Positions 41,702 to 49,400 are shown, counted from the first letter of the stretch. The stretch is DNA of 64,000 bases from Methylobacterium sp. Leaf108 (GCF_001423265.1 NZ_LMND01000002.1:84271-148270); one strand, 5' to 3'. Made by a program: numbers and translations. The notes: generated by a model from the sequence alone, not told the origin.

Positions 41702-42160
41702 TCAGCGAGCCCCATGGATGGTGAGGGGGTACGCAGCACAGAGAACAGTGGCGACGCGTCCTGGGACGGATACGAGCGCGCCATACGAGAGGGATCGCGG
41801 CGCTACAGACCCGGCAAGGTCTGCAATCGACCGCAGATGAATGAGCGCGAGGCCGGCAAGCCGAAGCGCAGACAGATGGATGTGTTCAAGGATACGGCGA
41901 CCGGACGCGCGGCAACGCGACTGGTCAGAACCAGCGCGAAAGAGCCGGCCACCCACAGAGGAGCGGCCGGCAAGTCTCAGGGAGGAAACGCCCAAGCAGG
42001 GCTGCCCCTCGCGGGGCCTCGTGACGCCACAACCGGGACGCAGGACAGATCCGGCCGGACGAAAGGGGTGCGTCGGGCCAAGGCGGGTCGTATCCGCCAA
42101 GAGCCCGACGATCGACCGGAACGACCCGGTGCGATGGGTGATGAGGATGCAGCCGGTCAT
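41702..42160 (-). CDS. uncertain early-operon gene, 152 aa
   Basis: The ATG at 42160 overlaps the TGA of the small membrane gene before it. The first ~45 codons have the high third-position GC usual here, but the rest is less convincing (rich in L, R, S, G). An overlapping plus-strand frame is also open. The true gene may be shorter or absent. Confidence 0.35.
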   Translation of the reverse strand: MTGCILITHRTGSFRSIVGLLADTTRLGPTHPFRPAGSVLRPGCGVTRPREGQPCLGVSSLRLAGRSSVGGRLFRAGSDQSRCRASGRRILEHIHLSALRLAGLALIHLRSIADLAGSVAPRSLSYGALVSVPGRVATVLCAAYPLTIHGAR

Positions 42161-42288
42161 GGGCGGCCACCCCAGGACAGCAGATCCTCGAAGGGGTCGG
42201 CCTGGCGTCTGTCGGTCCCAACCGTCAGGGCCACCGCAATGGCGAACCACACAGCGAAGACCAAGCACAGGCGGTCAGCGGCGGTCAC
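42157..42288 (-). CDS. small membrane protein, 43 aa
   Basis: A GTG start overlaps the upstream TGA and the gene's own TGA overlaps the next ATG. One transmembrane helix (CLVFAVWFAIAVALTVG) is followed by a charged tail. Double coupling supports translation. Confidence 0.5.
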   Translation of the reverse strand: MTAADRLCLVFAVWFAIAVALTVGTDRRQADPFEDLLSWGGRP

Positions 42289-42389
42289 TGGCGCGCCCCA
42301 CGGCGGGCGCGACCGGCAATCGCCATGACGAAGGCGTTGTAGGCCGCGGCAGTGCCGATGACGGCCAGAGTGATGAGGGCGGCGCTCAC
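42285..42389 (-). CDS. small membrane protein, 34 aa
   Basis: The GTG start overlaps the end of cro (GTGA). The product is a single hydrophobic helix, MSAALITLAVIGTAAAYNAF, with a basic C-terminus. It is the first gene after cro in the early transcript; it could be an anti-holin- or exclusion-type peptide, but that is a guess. Confidence 0.5.
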   Translation of the reverse strand: MSAALITLAVIGTAAAYNAFVMAIAGRARRGARQ

Positions 42390-42649
42390 GGGTGGGCGCT
42401 CGCTGTCTTGGGCAGATCGAGCGAGGTCGGGAGCGGATTGGCGTGCGTGGGCTCAGCTTCCGACCGAACCCAGTCGCGGAGGCCGACCCTGCCGTCGGTC
42501 GCGCGCTCTATGCGGGCCGCAACCTCGATCGACGGCACGCGCTCGCCGTACTTCCACTTCTTGACGGCATGCCCACTGCAGTCGCCGAGGCGCGCTGCCA
42601 TGGCGTCGTCGTCGAGCTTTTCGTCGCGCATGTAGTCGAGGAGGTTCAT
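42386..42649 (-). CDS. cro: Cro-like repressor
   Basis: An in-frame ATG also exists at 42661, directly at the edge of operator 1; the ATG at 42649 is preferred because GGGGA then lies 12 bases upstream. The product of 87 residues starts MNLLDYMRDEK. Its HTH is LDDDAMAARLGDCSGHAVKKWKYGERVPS, matching YdaS/Cro-type proteins. It is divergent from the CI gene across the three operators and would repress CI on entry to lytic growth. Confidence 0.82.
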   Translation of the reverse strand: MNLLDYMRDEKLDDDAMAARLGDCSGHAVKKWKYGERVPSIEVAARIERATDGRVGLRDWVRSEAEPTHANPLPTSLDLPKTASAHP

Positions 42650-42661
42650 GACACGAGACAT

Positions 42662-42753
42662 TCCCCATTATGGGGATGTTCGTCAAGAGGGTTTCGACCC
42701 ATCTTGGGGAGCGACTTGTCAGCCCCGGTCGATCATTGTCCCCGCTATGGGGA
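42662..42753. promoter_or_regulatory. CI/Cro operator region with three palindromic sites
   Basis: Three sites share a CCCC-N5-GGGG palindrome. They are TCCCCATTATGGGGA (42662-42676), GACCCATCTTGGGGA (42696-42710) and TCCCCGCTATGGGGA (42739-42753). The first touches the cro start region, and the third covers the CI start codon. On the minus strand TTGACG (42686-42681) stands 10 bases before site 1, giving the leftward promoter. The layout mirrors lambda OR. Confidence 0.88.
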
Positions 42754-43502
42754 AAACTCCACGGGTCCCGAACAATCTGAAGCGCCTTCGCGAGGCGGCC
42801 GGCATGACACAGGAGCAGGCCGCCGAGGCCTTCAGCCTGTCGAAAAGCGGGTACATCAAGGTCGAGGACGGCGAGCGTGGGCTGAAGGCCGATCGAATCG
42901 CCAAGGCGGCGCAGATCTTCAACGTCACTCCCGCCGACGTGCTCGCGGCGCCAGGCGTTCCGGCCGGAATAGACATCGACCAAGCGCAGGAGATGACGGC
43001 CGCCATCAGCCTGTCTGGTCTGCCCGTGTTTGGCGAGGTGGCCGCGGGTCGGTGGATTGAGATTGACGACCACGTCGACGAGCCAGAATACGATCCGGTA
43101 CCCGTGCTGCCGGACGCGCGCTGGAACGCTCGCGATCAGTACGGCCTCGTCGTCCGCGGGACCTCGATCAACCGCATCGCGCTCGACGGCGATATCCTGG
43201 CTTGCGTGAACGCCGTCGCCGCGCGGTACGTGCCTCGTGAAGACGACTTGGTGATCGCGGAACTGAGGCGCCACGCGGGGCACCTTCGGCAGCGCACGGC
43301 CAAGCGCTTCTCTCGGAAGAACTCCCACGTCGAGCTATGGCCCGATTCGGATGACCCGCGCTGGCAGAAGCCGATCATCATCCCGAACGGCGCCTCGCCC
43401 CTCGACTACCAGACCGAAGACGAGGACGGACGGATCGACGTGGCGATCGTCGCCCTCGTGACGTGGGTGCACCGGCCCATACAGAGGCGGAGACGAGGCT
43501 AA
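42747..43502 (+). CDS. CI-like repressor (HTH plus S24 self-cleavage domain)
   Basis: The ATG at 42747 lies inside operator 3. Residues ~10-60 (LKRLREAAGMTQEQAAEAFSLSKSGYIKVEDGER) form an XRE helix-turn-helix. The C-terminal half is LexA/S24-like: FGEVAAGRW is a candidate Ala-Gly cleavage site near residue 99, VVRGTSINRIALDGDILACV bears the candidate Ser, and RTAKRF the Lys. It should hold the lysogenic state and be cleaved on RecA activation. The DSM-type motif is altered to TSI, so cleavage should be tested. Confidence 0.88.
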   Translation: MGKTPRVPNNLKRLREAAGMTQEQAAEAFSLSKSGYIKVEDGERGLKADRIAKAAQIFNVTPADVLAAPGVPAGIDIDQAQEMTAAISLSGLPVFGEVAAGRWIEIDDHVDEPEYDPVPVLPDARWNARDQYGLVVRGTSINRIALDGDILACVNAVAARYVPREDDLVIAELRRHAGHLRQRTAKRFSRKNSHVELWPDSDDPRWQKPIIIPNGASPLDYQTEDEDGRIDVAIVALVTWVHRPIQRRRRG

Positions 43503-43507
43503 TAATC

Positions 43508-43822
43508 ATGTCCGAAGATATGGATCAACTAACTGAAGACGAGATAGAAGCATGGCGTGCGCTTGTCTTGAAAAATGATCCAGTCACGCTTAATGCTCGT
43601 GATATTGATAAGATTATAGCTACAAACTATCTGATTATGTCATCAATTTTTACTACACAAGAATTAATCTCGGCAATTATTGTAAAAATCAATGAAACCG
43701 GGGAGGTTAGGGGTGATGATATTAAGGAAAAAATCGTAAAATCTGGAAATGAATCAAAAAAGGTTTTGGCTTATTGCAACCATATCATGCAAAACTTTCT
43801 ACAGAAAGGTCATCTTTCTTGA
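43508..43822 (+). CDS. AT-rich protein of unknown function after CI
   Basis: The ATG at 43508 follows the CI stop by five bases. The 104-residue product is helical and acidic (EDMDQLTEDEIEAWRALV) with a SSIFTTQELISAIIVKI segment. Base composition is much more AT-rich than the phage, indicating a moron expressed from the lysogen. Its TGA overlaps the TTG start of a membrane coiled-coil gene. Confidence 0.6.
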   Translation: MSEDMDQLTEDEIEAWRALVLKNDPVTLNARDIDKIIATNYLIMSSIFTTQELISAIIVKINETGEVRGDDIKEKIVKSGNESKKVLAYCNHIMQNFLQKGHLS

Positions 43823-44304
43823 GCGATTTTACTGCGGCTCAACTTTCTGCAAAGCTGCGCTTGGTGCCCTTGAAGCCCGAGGCGTTGAATACGTCCAATT
43901 CTGATGATAGAATCAATAAAATGGCATCTGACCGTGAGTACGTCGATCTGAAATTAGAGGCGGCGGAAGCTCGCGGAGAAGCTCGCTTTGTCGAAATCAA
44001 TGCCAAGCTAGACCGTCTTCTGGAATCAAGCGAACATTCGAGGGTAGAAATTGCTACTGCTCGCTCTGAGGTAAGACAGGACTACCGATCAACACGAAAC
44101 ACGGTAGTAGTGACTACTATTGCTACTGGGTTGGCTATTTCAGCATTAATACTTGCTATTATGACATATGGCGATGCAATATTTAGTCGCGGTATGTCGG
44201 TCCGTGATGTTGTTGCTGCCGCGGCCAAAGAGCAGGCAGAAAAGTCGCAACCACCCGTGTCGCTTCCGCCAGGCGTCAAGCCTGCGCAGCCGCTTGCAAG
44301 GTGA
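43819..44304 (+). CDS. coiled-coil membrane-anchored protein after CI
   Basis: A TTG start overlaps the upstream TGA (TTGA). The 161-residue protein has a heptad-rich stretch (REYVDLKLEAAEARGEARFVEINAKLDRLLE) near residues 36-80. One transmembrane helix follows around residues 99-118, and then a proline-rich tail. The pair with the AT-rich gene is the mirror of 18077-18884. Being in the CI operon, it is likely made in the lysogen. Confidence 0.65.
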   Translation: MSDFTAAQLSAKLRLVPLKPEALNTSNSDDRINKMASDREYVDLKLEAAEARGEARFVEINAKLDRLLESSEHSRVEIATARSEVRQDYRSTRNTVVVTTIATGLAISALILAIMTYGDAIFSRGMSVRDVVAAAAKEQAEKSQPPVSLPPGVKPAQPLAR

Positions 44305-44404
44305 GTCAAAAGGGTAGCGCATCCGCCGACCCTGGCGGGACTATTACGTAGACGGCCAAGGTAATGGGTTAGCCTCCTCACCGAAGTCTCAGTGCGAGCC
44401 TGAG

Positions 44405-44674
44405 CTAAAACGGGATCGAGGTGGTATCCATTGAGAGGGCGACAATCCTCGCGTCAGCCCCGCCGCACCCGGTGCACTTAAATGGCGCGTCCTTCAGCAT
44501 GCTGCCTATGTCTGGGATCGTCAGGGGCGTCTCCTCAAGACACGAGGCGAAGGCTTCGTTGGCGAACTCCCACGGCCTCGACCATAGGGTTCGCACGCCC
44601 TCCTCTCCGCATGCCTTGCAGCGCCGTGTGGCGATAATGTTGTGGCCGCAGGGGTTGTCCCAGATAACAGGCAT
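44405..44674 (-). CDS. small zinc-finger-like phage protein, 89 aa
   Basis: It has CGHN, RRCKACGEEG and FKCTGCGGAD, enough Cys/His for one or two zinc sites. It lies on the minus strand downstream of the 44684-44941 gene. Probably nucleic-acid binding; no family recognised. Confidence 0.6.
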   Translation of the reverse strand: MPVIWDNPCGHNIIATRRCKACGEEGVRTLWSRPWEFANEAFASCLEETPLTIPDIGSMLKDAPFKCTGCGGADARIVALSMDTTSIPF

Positions 44675-44683
44675 GGGGATCTC

Positions 44684-44941
44684 CTAAAACGGCAGCGCGT
44701 CTGTGACGCCGGGCGGCACGATGCCGAAAACCTCGAGCGTGACCGCCTCCCCCTCGTCGAACTCGCCAGCGCCCCGGCGGTAGAACGCCGCCGATCCGGC
44801 CGCGTGGCCGCCGGCTACCTTTGCCGAAGCTGCGCGCCTCGCCTCGTCAGCGTCCTTGCACGCCAGGAACCGACCTGCCGTGAGCTTGCCCTCACGGTCG
44901 TGCAGGAACGTCTGGACGCCGTAGAGATCCTTGCCTGCCAT
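44684..44941 (-). CDS. small phage protein, 85 aa
   Basis: The ATG at 44941 is preceded by a purine-rich GGAAGC stretch. The product reads KDLYGVQTFLHDREGKLTAGRFLACKDADEARRAASAKVAGGHAAGSAAFYRR, a small alpha/beta pattern recalling DUF-type stress or anti-host proteins. It is divergent from the rightward operon, with the repressor operators between them. Confidence 0.55.
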   Translation of the reverse strand: MAGKDLYGVQTFLHDREGKLTAGRFLACKDADEARRAASAKVAGGHAAGSAAFYRRGAGEFDEGEAVTLEVFGIVPPGVTDALPF

Positions 44942-45047
44942 CGGTTCGCTTCCTCTGCCTCTGGGCCTATGGAAGCGCCCAAATGAGAACGAAGCAAGAA
45001 CATAATCCGGGCCTGTGGACGGCTGTGGATGAAGAAACTCGAAATCG

Positions 45048-45085
45048 CCCCAAAATGGGGTTGACGATCCTCCCCATAATGGGGA
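45048..45085. promoter_or_regulatory. second CI operator pair with promoter (rightward operon)
   Basis: CCCCAAAATGGGG (45048-45060) and TCCCCATAATGGGGA (45071-45085) match the cro/CI operators. TTGACG (45061-45066) sits between them. The 26 bases from TTGACG through GGGGAA agree with the leftward cro promoter at 24 positions with the same spacing. The site therefore is a repressed promoter driving 45122 onward. Confidence 0.85.
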
Positions 45086-45121
45086 ACATTGCTTCATCGC
45101 CGTACGCGATGGAGCCACCCG

Positions 45122-45502
45122 ATGCCCACCCCTTTCAACCGCTTTGGCGACATCCCCCGCCGCCGCCAAGTCGGCTACTTGACCGCCGAGCGCGAGGCGC
45201 GCCGCAATGCTGCTAACGCCAAGCGCCGCGCCGAGGCTGAGGCCTCATCCGTTACCGCTGTCCGGTCTCTCATGGCCGTCCGCTTCTGGGCCGCCCCGCG
45301 CATCGGCGAGCGCCGCCGTGGTGACCGGTACTGCGACGGCACCACCGAGATTGGTTGCGTGGTCATTCGCGACTGCAGGGTGATTGCCCAGGTCGGCGGT
45401 GTCGACCTCCCCGACGTCTTCGAGCTCAGCCTTGCTGGCCGTGCCGCCGCGAAGCTCGCCGTCGAGCGTGCCGTGGCCGCCCGCGATCAGATCGCCGCCT
45501 GA
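45122..45502 (+). CDS. first gene of the rightward operon, unknown function
   Basis: The ATG at 45122 has a GGAG ribosome binding site. The 126-residue protein begins with a basic region (FGDIPRRRQVGYLTAEREARRNAANAKRRAEAEA). It ends in a beta-rich domain (RYCDGTTEIGCVVIRDCRVIAQVGGVD) with a C-terminal helix. It is under CI operators. No known family. Confidence 0.6.
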   Translation: MPTPFNRFGDIPRRRQVGYLTAEREARRNAANAKRRAEAEASSVTAVRSLMAVRFWAAPRIGERRRGDRYCDGTTEIGCVVIRDCRVIAQVGGVDLPDVFELSLAGRAAAKLAVERAVAARDQIAA

Positions 45503-45574
45503 CGCCCGCGCCCTCCACGCCGGAGCCTCGGCGTGCCGCCTGCCCCATCCCCCGCCCATCCCTGTGAGGTCGTC

Positions 45575-46039
45575 ATGAGCGCCCCGTTCAGCATGCCCGA
45601 GACATTCGAGCCCACCGCGACCGCCGATGACGTGATGGATCAGGCCCGCTTGGCCTGCGACCGGATCATGGCGATGGCCGGGATGGTGGTGCGCCTCTCC
45701 TACGAGGGGGTCACCACCGGGGATTTGGCGAAGGAGGGGCGCCGCTTCGCCGACGGCCGCCGCAACGCCATGGAGCTTGCGCTCGACGACCTGCGCAGCG
45801 TGTTCGTCCAGGCGCTGTCAGGGGCTCTGCCGCCCGACCACGGCTACGCCAACTCCACGCATCTCGCCGAGGCCGTCACAGCCCGGCTGAGCATGAACGA
45901 CGAGGCGGTTCGGATCGCTGCCACCCGCGCGCCTGCCCGGCCCTGCGAGATCTGCGCGGCCGACGAAAGCGGGATGCGCGCCGCCCACGCTCGCGGCGCC
46001 GCCATGGTCGCCGCCCTCCCCGCACTCGCGCTGGCCTGA
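45575..46039 (+). CDS. phage protein, unknown function, 154 aa
   Basis: Starting at the ATG at 45575, preceded by a GAGG sequence, the protein is helical (ADDVMDQARLACDRIMAMAGMV) with a short CEICAADES motif near the end. It belongs to the CI-repressed operon. Unknown. Confidence 0.55.
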   Translation: MSAPFSMPETFEPTATADDVMDQARLACDRIMAMAGMVVRLSYEGVTTGDLAKEGRRFADGRRNAMELALDDLRSVFVQALSGALPPDHGYANSTHLAEAVTARLSMNDEAVRIAATRAPARPCEICAADESGMRAAHARGAAMVAALPALALA

Positions 46040-46043
46040 CGCC

Positions 46044-46208
46044 ATGGCCCGCACCTTCTCCATCTCCGAGGCCGTCGAAAAGCCGGCCGTGAACGATAAT
46101 GGCCCGGCCGTCTTTGCCGTCACCGAGTGGACGCTGATCGGTTTCTGGTCCGGCGCGAGCGTGGCGATCGTGGGCATGGCTCTCTGGCTCGGGATCACTT
46201 GGCCATGA
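46044..46208 (+). CDS. small membrane protein, 54 aa
   Basis: ATG begins four bases after the upstream stop, and the TGA overlaps the next ATG. The protein has a polar N-terminus (MARTFSISEAVEKPAVNDNG) and one strong transmembrane helix near residues 32-53. Expressed with neighbours by coupling. Function unknown. Confidence 0.6.
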   Translation: MARTFSISEAVEKPAVNDNGPAVFAVTEWTLIGFWSGASVAIVGMALWLGITWP

Positions 46209-46519
46209 GTGCCGCGAAAGCCAAGCGGTCAGCACCGCAGGCGCCCGCGCTTCGGGTCGAGTTCGGTCGTCGCGACGAGGACGGCCGTACCTGGATCACC
46301 TTCTCCGGCGTGCCGCCCGAGCCCGTCACCCTGATCTGGCCCGGCCCTCTGCGGCAGGCTGGCGACATCGCACAGATCATCAACGCCGGACCCAGCGCGG
46401 TTGCCGCCATGCTCGCCGCCGTCGCCGATTGCCGCGATCCGGATACCGATTGCGCCCTGTCTCCGGCGACAGGCGGGAAGCTCGAGGAAGCCCTGGCGGG
46501 CTTTGGCGTGCGGTCGTGA
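46205..46519 (+). CDS. phage protein, unknown function, 104 aa
   Basis: The ATG overlaps the upstream TGA. The product is a compact alpha/beta protein with RVEFGRRDEDGRTWITFSGVPPEPVTLIWPG and a C-terminal helix plus acidic tail. No recognised family. Confidence 0.55.
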   Translation: MSAAKAKRSAPQAPALRVEFGRRDEDGRTWITFSGVPPEPVTLIWPGPLRQAGDIAQIINAGPSAVAAMLAAVADCRDPDTDCALSPATGGKLEEALAGFGVRS

Positions 46520-47265
46520 AGGTGAGGGATCTTCCTTGCTCTGCCAAGGGCTGCGAACAAAACGCGCTGCTGCGGAGTGGCGGTGGCCCGGCCTGCAATC
46601 GGCACTACCAGCTTTGGATTCGGCATGGAAACTTTGATGGCCTCCCGAAGACGTCACGGGCGACCAGTTTTGAGTGCAGCCACTGCAAGGGGCGGTTTGA
46701 GCGCGCCTACGGCCTTGCCAAAAGCCGGCGCGCGAGACCTCAGTACTGCTCGCGGAACTGCGAGCTGTCTGCAAAGCGGGCGCGCGCGTTGGCGGCAGCA
46801 TCCGAGAGCTTTTGGAGCCGAGTCGACAAGAGGGCCGATGATACCTGCTGGCCGTGGTCTGGGCAGATCAACGAGTCGGGGTATGGCGTCTGCAATCTTG
46901 TTGGTCACGCCACCACGCTGGCGCACAGGATTGCCTTCACTTTTTCGTCCGGTCGCGACCCTGGCGACCTGAACGTCTGCCATTCCTGTGACAACCCTCC
47001 GTGTTGCAATCCGAACCACCTTTGGCTCGGCACGCGCGCCGAGAATATCGCGGACATGGATCGAAAGGGCCGGCGCCGAGCGGCGATCCGGCGCGGAGTA
47101 AAGTCGAGTGCGTGCCGCCTCGGTGAAGCTCAGGTCATGGAGCTTCTGACTTCACCTGAGACCAACCGGCAGGCCGCCGCCCGGCTAGGTGTCACTCCGT
47201 CTGCAATCTTCAACATCCGAACTGGGCGGACATGGTCTCATCTGACGGGGCTGCGTCATGCGTAA
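46516..47265 (+). CDS. HNH homing-type endonuclease
   Basis: A GTG overlaps the previous TGA. The 249-residue protein has an N-terminal zinc finger (CSAKGCEQ...CNRHY) and a second finger (CSHCKGRF...YCSRNCE). An HNH core follows (CWPWSGQINESGYGVCN, LAHRIAF, VCHSCDNPPCCNPNHLWLGT), then a C-terminal HTH (NRQAAARLGVTPSAIFNI) of the NUMOD type. This order is characteristic of free-standing phage homing nucleases. Its GC is lower than adjacent genes, consistent with mobility. Confidence 0.85.
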   Translation: MKVRDLPCSAKGCEQNALLRSGGGPACNRHYQLWIRHGNFDGLPKTSRATSFECSHCKGRFERAYGLAKSRRARPQYCSRNCELSAKRARALAAASESFWSRVDKRADDTCWPWSGQINESGYGVCNLVGHATTLAHRIAFTFSSGRDPGDLNVCHSCDNPPCCNPNHLWLGTRAENIADMDRKGRRRAAIRRGVKSSACRLGEAQVMELLTSPETNRQAAARLGVTPSAIFNIRTGRTWSHLTGLRHA

Positions 47266-47632
47266 GCGCCGCTCCGACAAGGTCCGCCTCCGCATCCTGA
47301 AGGCGCACAACCACACCTGCCACGTCTGCGGCGGCAAGATCGACCCCGGCGAGGGCTGGGACCTGGACCACATCATCCCGCTCGCCCTCTTCGGCGAGGA
47401 CGAGGAGAGCAACCTCGCGCCAGCGCACCGCAAGGGCTGCCACAGCGCCAAGACGGCCACTCAGGACGCGCCAGCCATCGCCAGGGCCGTTCGTCGGGAG
47501 ACCCGGCATTTCGGGGCCCATGCGCCAAAGCGAGAGATCCAGTCCGCCGGCTTTGCGCCGAGACCTCCGCAGAACCGCGCCACCAAGCCGCTCACCAAGA
47601 TCGCCGTCGACAACCGGAGGCCCACGCCATGA
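47258..47632 (+). CDS. HNH endonuclease (second, classic type)
   Basis: It overlaps the previous gene by eight bases. The 124 residues carry CHVCGGKIDPGEGWDLDHIIPLALFGEDEESNLAPAHRKGCHSAK, a complete HNH motif with two zinc knuckles, and a basic tail. It may nick DNA or be involved in recombination; two HNH genes in a row is unusual. Confidence 0.85.
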   Translation: MRKRRSDKVRLRILKAHNHTCHVCGGKIDPGEGWDLDHIIPLALFGEDEESNLAPAHRKGCHSAKTATQDAPAIARAVRRETRHFGAHAPKREIQSAGFAPRPPQNRATKPLTKIAVDNRRPTP

Positions 47633-48039
47633 CGCGTCGCCTCCCCGCCCCGAACGCCATGAGGAACCCTGCCATGCTCACGCCCTTGGCCTCGCCTCCT
47701 AAGGTCATCGCGGTCGACACCGGTGGCCTCGCCGCAGCCGCCGCCAACCCGGCCGCGATCATTTTCGACCGGGAGGCGCGCTGCCTGCGCCGTGGCAATC
47801 TTCGGGTCAGCCTCCGGAGCGGCCGGGTCTACGGCCTGACAGGCCACATCCTCGGCGCGCTGCCGAAGACCGAGACATTGCGAGCCGAGGCAGCGCGGGT
47901 GGCCGATATTGGCACGTCCCACGACCTGTCGCTCTACCTGCGCCAGGTGAGGCGCAACCTGCATCCGTTCGGGCTCGGGATAGCGACGACGTGGGGTGGC
48001 CGCATCGTTCTGACGGCAGCGGAGGCCTCGCCATGCTGA
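47629..48039 (+). CDS. phage protein, unknown function, 136 aa
   Basis: ATGA overlap with the HNH gene. The middle, FDREARCLRRGNLRVSLRSGRVYGLTGHILGALPK, then a helix and GLGIATTWGGRIVLTAAEA resemble a winged-helix fold. It could be a DNA-binding regulator. Confidence 0.5.
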   Translation: MTRRLPAPNAMRNPAMLTPLASPPKVIAVDTGGLAAAAANPAAIIFDREARCLRRGNLRVSLRSGRVYGLTGHILGALPKTETLRAEAARVADIGTSHDLSLYLRQVRRNLHPFGLGIATTWGGRIVLTAAEASPC

Positions 48040-48392
48040 GCCTCGCAGACCTCGCCTCGCAATACGACCTCGCCGCCCTTGGTGCCGCCCTCGAGGCTTC
48101 CGCCATCCATCAGGACCGCTGCCGGCGCCTAGCCGAAAGCATCGGCGTTCCGGACGACTGCCCCGAGACGCGCCGGGCTGTCGACGCCGTGGATGCTCAC
48201 GCCGCTGCGACCGCCGAAGCTCATCGGCTCGTGTCGCATCTGCGCCGATTCCTGGCCGACGAGGGCCACCGCAGGGCTTCGCCTGCGCCGCGTCAGACCG
48301 CGCCTCGATCCGGGGCCCTGGCGGCTGCCATCGCACGGGTCAGGCGCATGGGGGCCCACCAGGGTCAGGCCGTGTCCGGGAGGCCGGCATGA
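48033..48392 (+). CDS. helical phage protein, unknown function
   Basis: The ATG at 48033 overlaps the upstream gene by seven bases. The 119-residue product is alpha-helical with cysteines near residues 30 and 43 and a basic, alanine-rich end. No known family. Confidence 0.5.
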   Translation: MLSLADLASQYDLAALGAALEASAIHQDRCRRLAESIGVPDDCPETRRAVDAVDAHAAATAEAHRLVSHLRRFLADEGHRRASPAPRQTAPRSGALAAAIARVRRMGAHQGQAVSGRPA

Positions 48393-48466
48393 TCGCGCCT
48401 GCCCGCCGCAAGTCCACCACCCCCCTAACCCTGGACGGGGCTGTGGAGGGGGTGACCCATGGGTGA
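48389..48466 (+). CDS. 25-aa linking frame
   Basis: ATG overlaps the upstream TGA, and its end overlaps the next ATG by eight bases. It encodes 25 residues. It may merely couple translation between neighbours rather than make a functional peptide. Confidence 0.3.
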   Translation: MIAPARRKSTTPLTLDGAVEGVTHG

Positions 48467-49400
48467 GATGTCCAGCCTCCGCGTCATCGCAAAGGTATCC
48501 GGCGGCACGGGCTCGTGGTCCGGCGCCGACGCCTACCAGCGCCGCACGGGTCAGCGCATCGAGGCTTTGTTCACAGACGTCCTTATGGAGGACCAAGACG
48601 CATATCGGTTTCTGATCGCTGGCGTGGCGACCTTGCACGGCGTCACGCTTCCTAAGGGCGCGCTGCCGGAGATCGCCGACTTTCCCGCGTGGGAGGACCG
48701 TGGAGCCTACAAGGCGTTCGTTCTGGATCTTGCCGACCGGACTCGCCGCGTCCTACCGGGGTTGCATTGGATTTCGGACGGCCGCGACCCTTGGGATGTG
48801 TTCGAAGCCGAGCGGTTCCTCGGCAACTCGTCGGCCGACCCGTGCAGCAAGATCCTCAAGCGGCACCTTTCGGACCGCTGGCTGAAGCAGCATTGCGACC
48901 CGGCTGACACCTTGGTCGTGGTCGGCATCGACCATGAGGAGATCGAGCGGTTCGAGGGCGCCCCGGCGCGTGGGACCAAGCCCGCAACCAAAGGCCTGCG
49001 CCGTCGAATGGCCGAGGCCGGCTGGACCTTCGTCGCCCCGCTTTGCGAGCCGCCTTACTCGTCGTGGCTTGGCCGCCGCAATCGCATCTTCATGGCGGGT
49101 CTCTGGCTCCCGCGCCTAAACGCCTTGGGCTTCAGTCACAACAACTGCGGCGGCGCCTGCTGCAAGGCGGGTCAGGGCATGTGGAAGCTGATGCTTCAGG
49201 TGTTCCCAGAGCGGTACGCCTACGCCGAGCAGCGTGAGGCCAAGATCCGATCCGTCCTCGGCGACGTGTCGATGCTCACCGATCGCCGTGGCGGCGGCAA
49301 GAAACCGCTCACGCTCGAAACCCTCCGAACCCGCGATCTCACCCGCGCCGAGGCTTCGGAAATGGGCGGCTGCGGATGCTTCTTTGGAGATGCAGCATGA
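48459..49400 (+). CDS. PP-loop ATPase / PAPS-reductase-like phage protein
   Basis: The N-terminal AKVSGGTGSWSGADAYQRR is a PP-loop (SGGxxS) as in PAPS reductases, TilS and DndC. ALFTDVLMEDQDAYRFL follows, as in phage members that I recall. Later blocks are TLVVVGIDHEEIERF, LGFSHNNCGGACCKAGQGMWKLML and MGGCGCFF, giving clustered cysteines near residues 228-232 and 306-308 that may bind a metal or Fe-S centre. It probably adenylates a substrate for thio or related nucleic-acid modification; substrate unknown. It sits just before xis/int. Confidence 0.72.
   Translation: MGEMSSLRVIAKVSGGTGSWSGADAYQRRTGQRIEALFTDVLMEDQDAYRFLIAGVATLHGVTLPKGALPEIADFPAWEDRGAYKAFVLDLADRTRRVLPGLHWISDGRDPWDVFEAERFLGNSSADPCSKILKRHLSDRWLKQHCDPADTLVVVGIDHEEIERFEGAPARGTKPATKGLRRRMAEAGWTFVAPLCEPPYSSWLGRRNRIFMAGLWLPRLNALGFSHNNCGGACCKAGQGMWKLMLQVFPERYAYAEQREAKIRSVLGDVSMLTDRRGGGKKPLTLETLRTRDLTRAEASEMGGCGCFFGDAA

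Noticed and set aside
41696..42328. 210-residue plus-strand open frame opposite the early operon
   Set aside because: Composition is shadow-like (G, R, S, P rich), and the minus strand holds a chain of coupled starts and stops.
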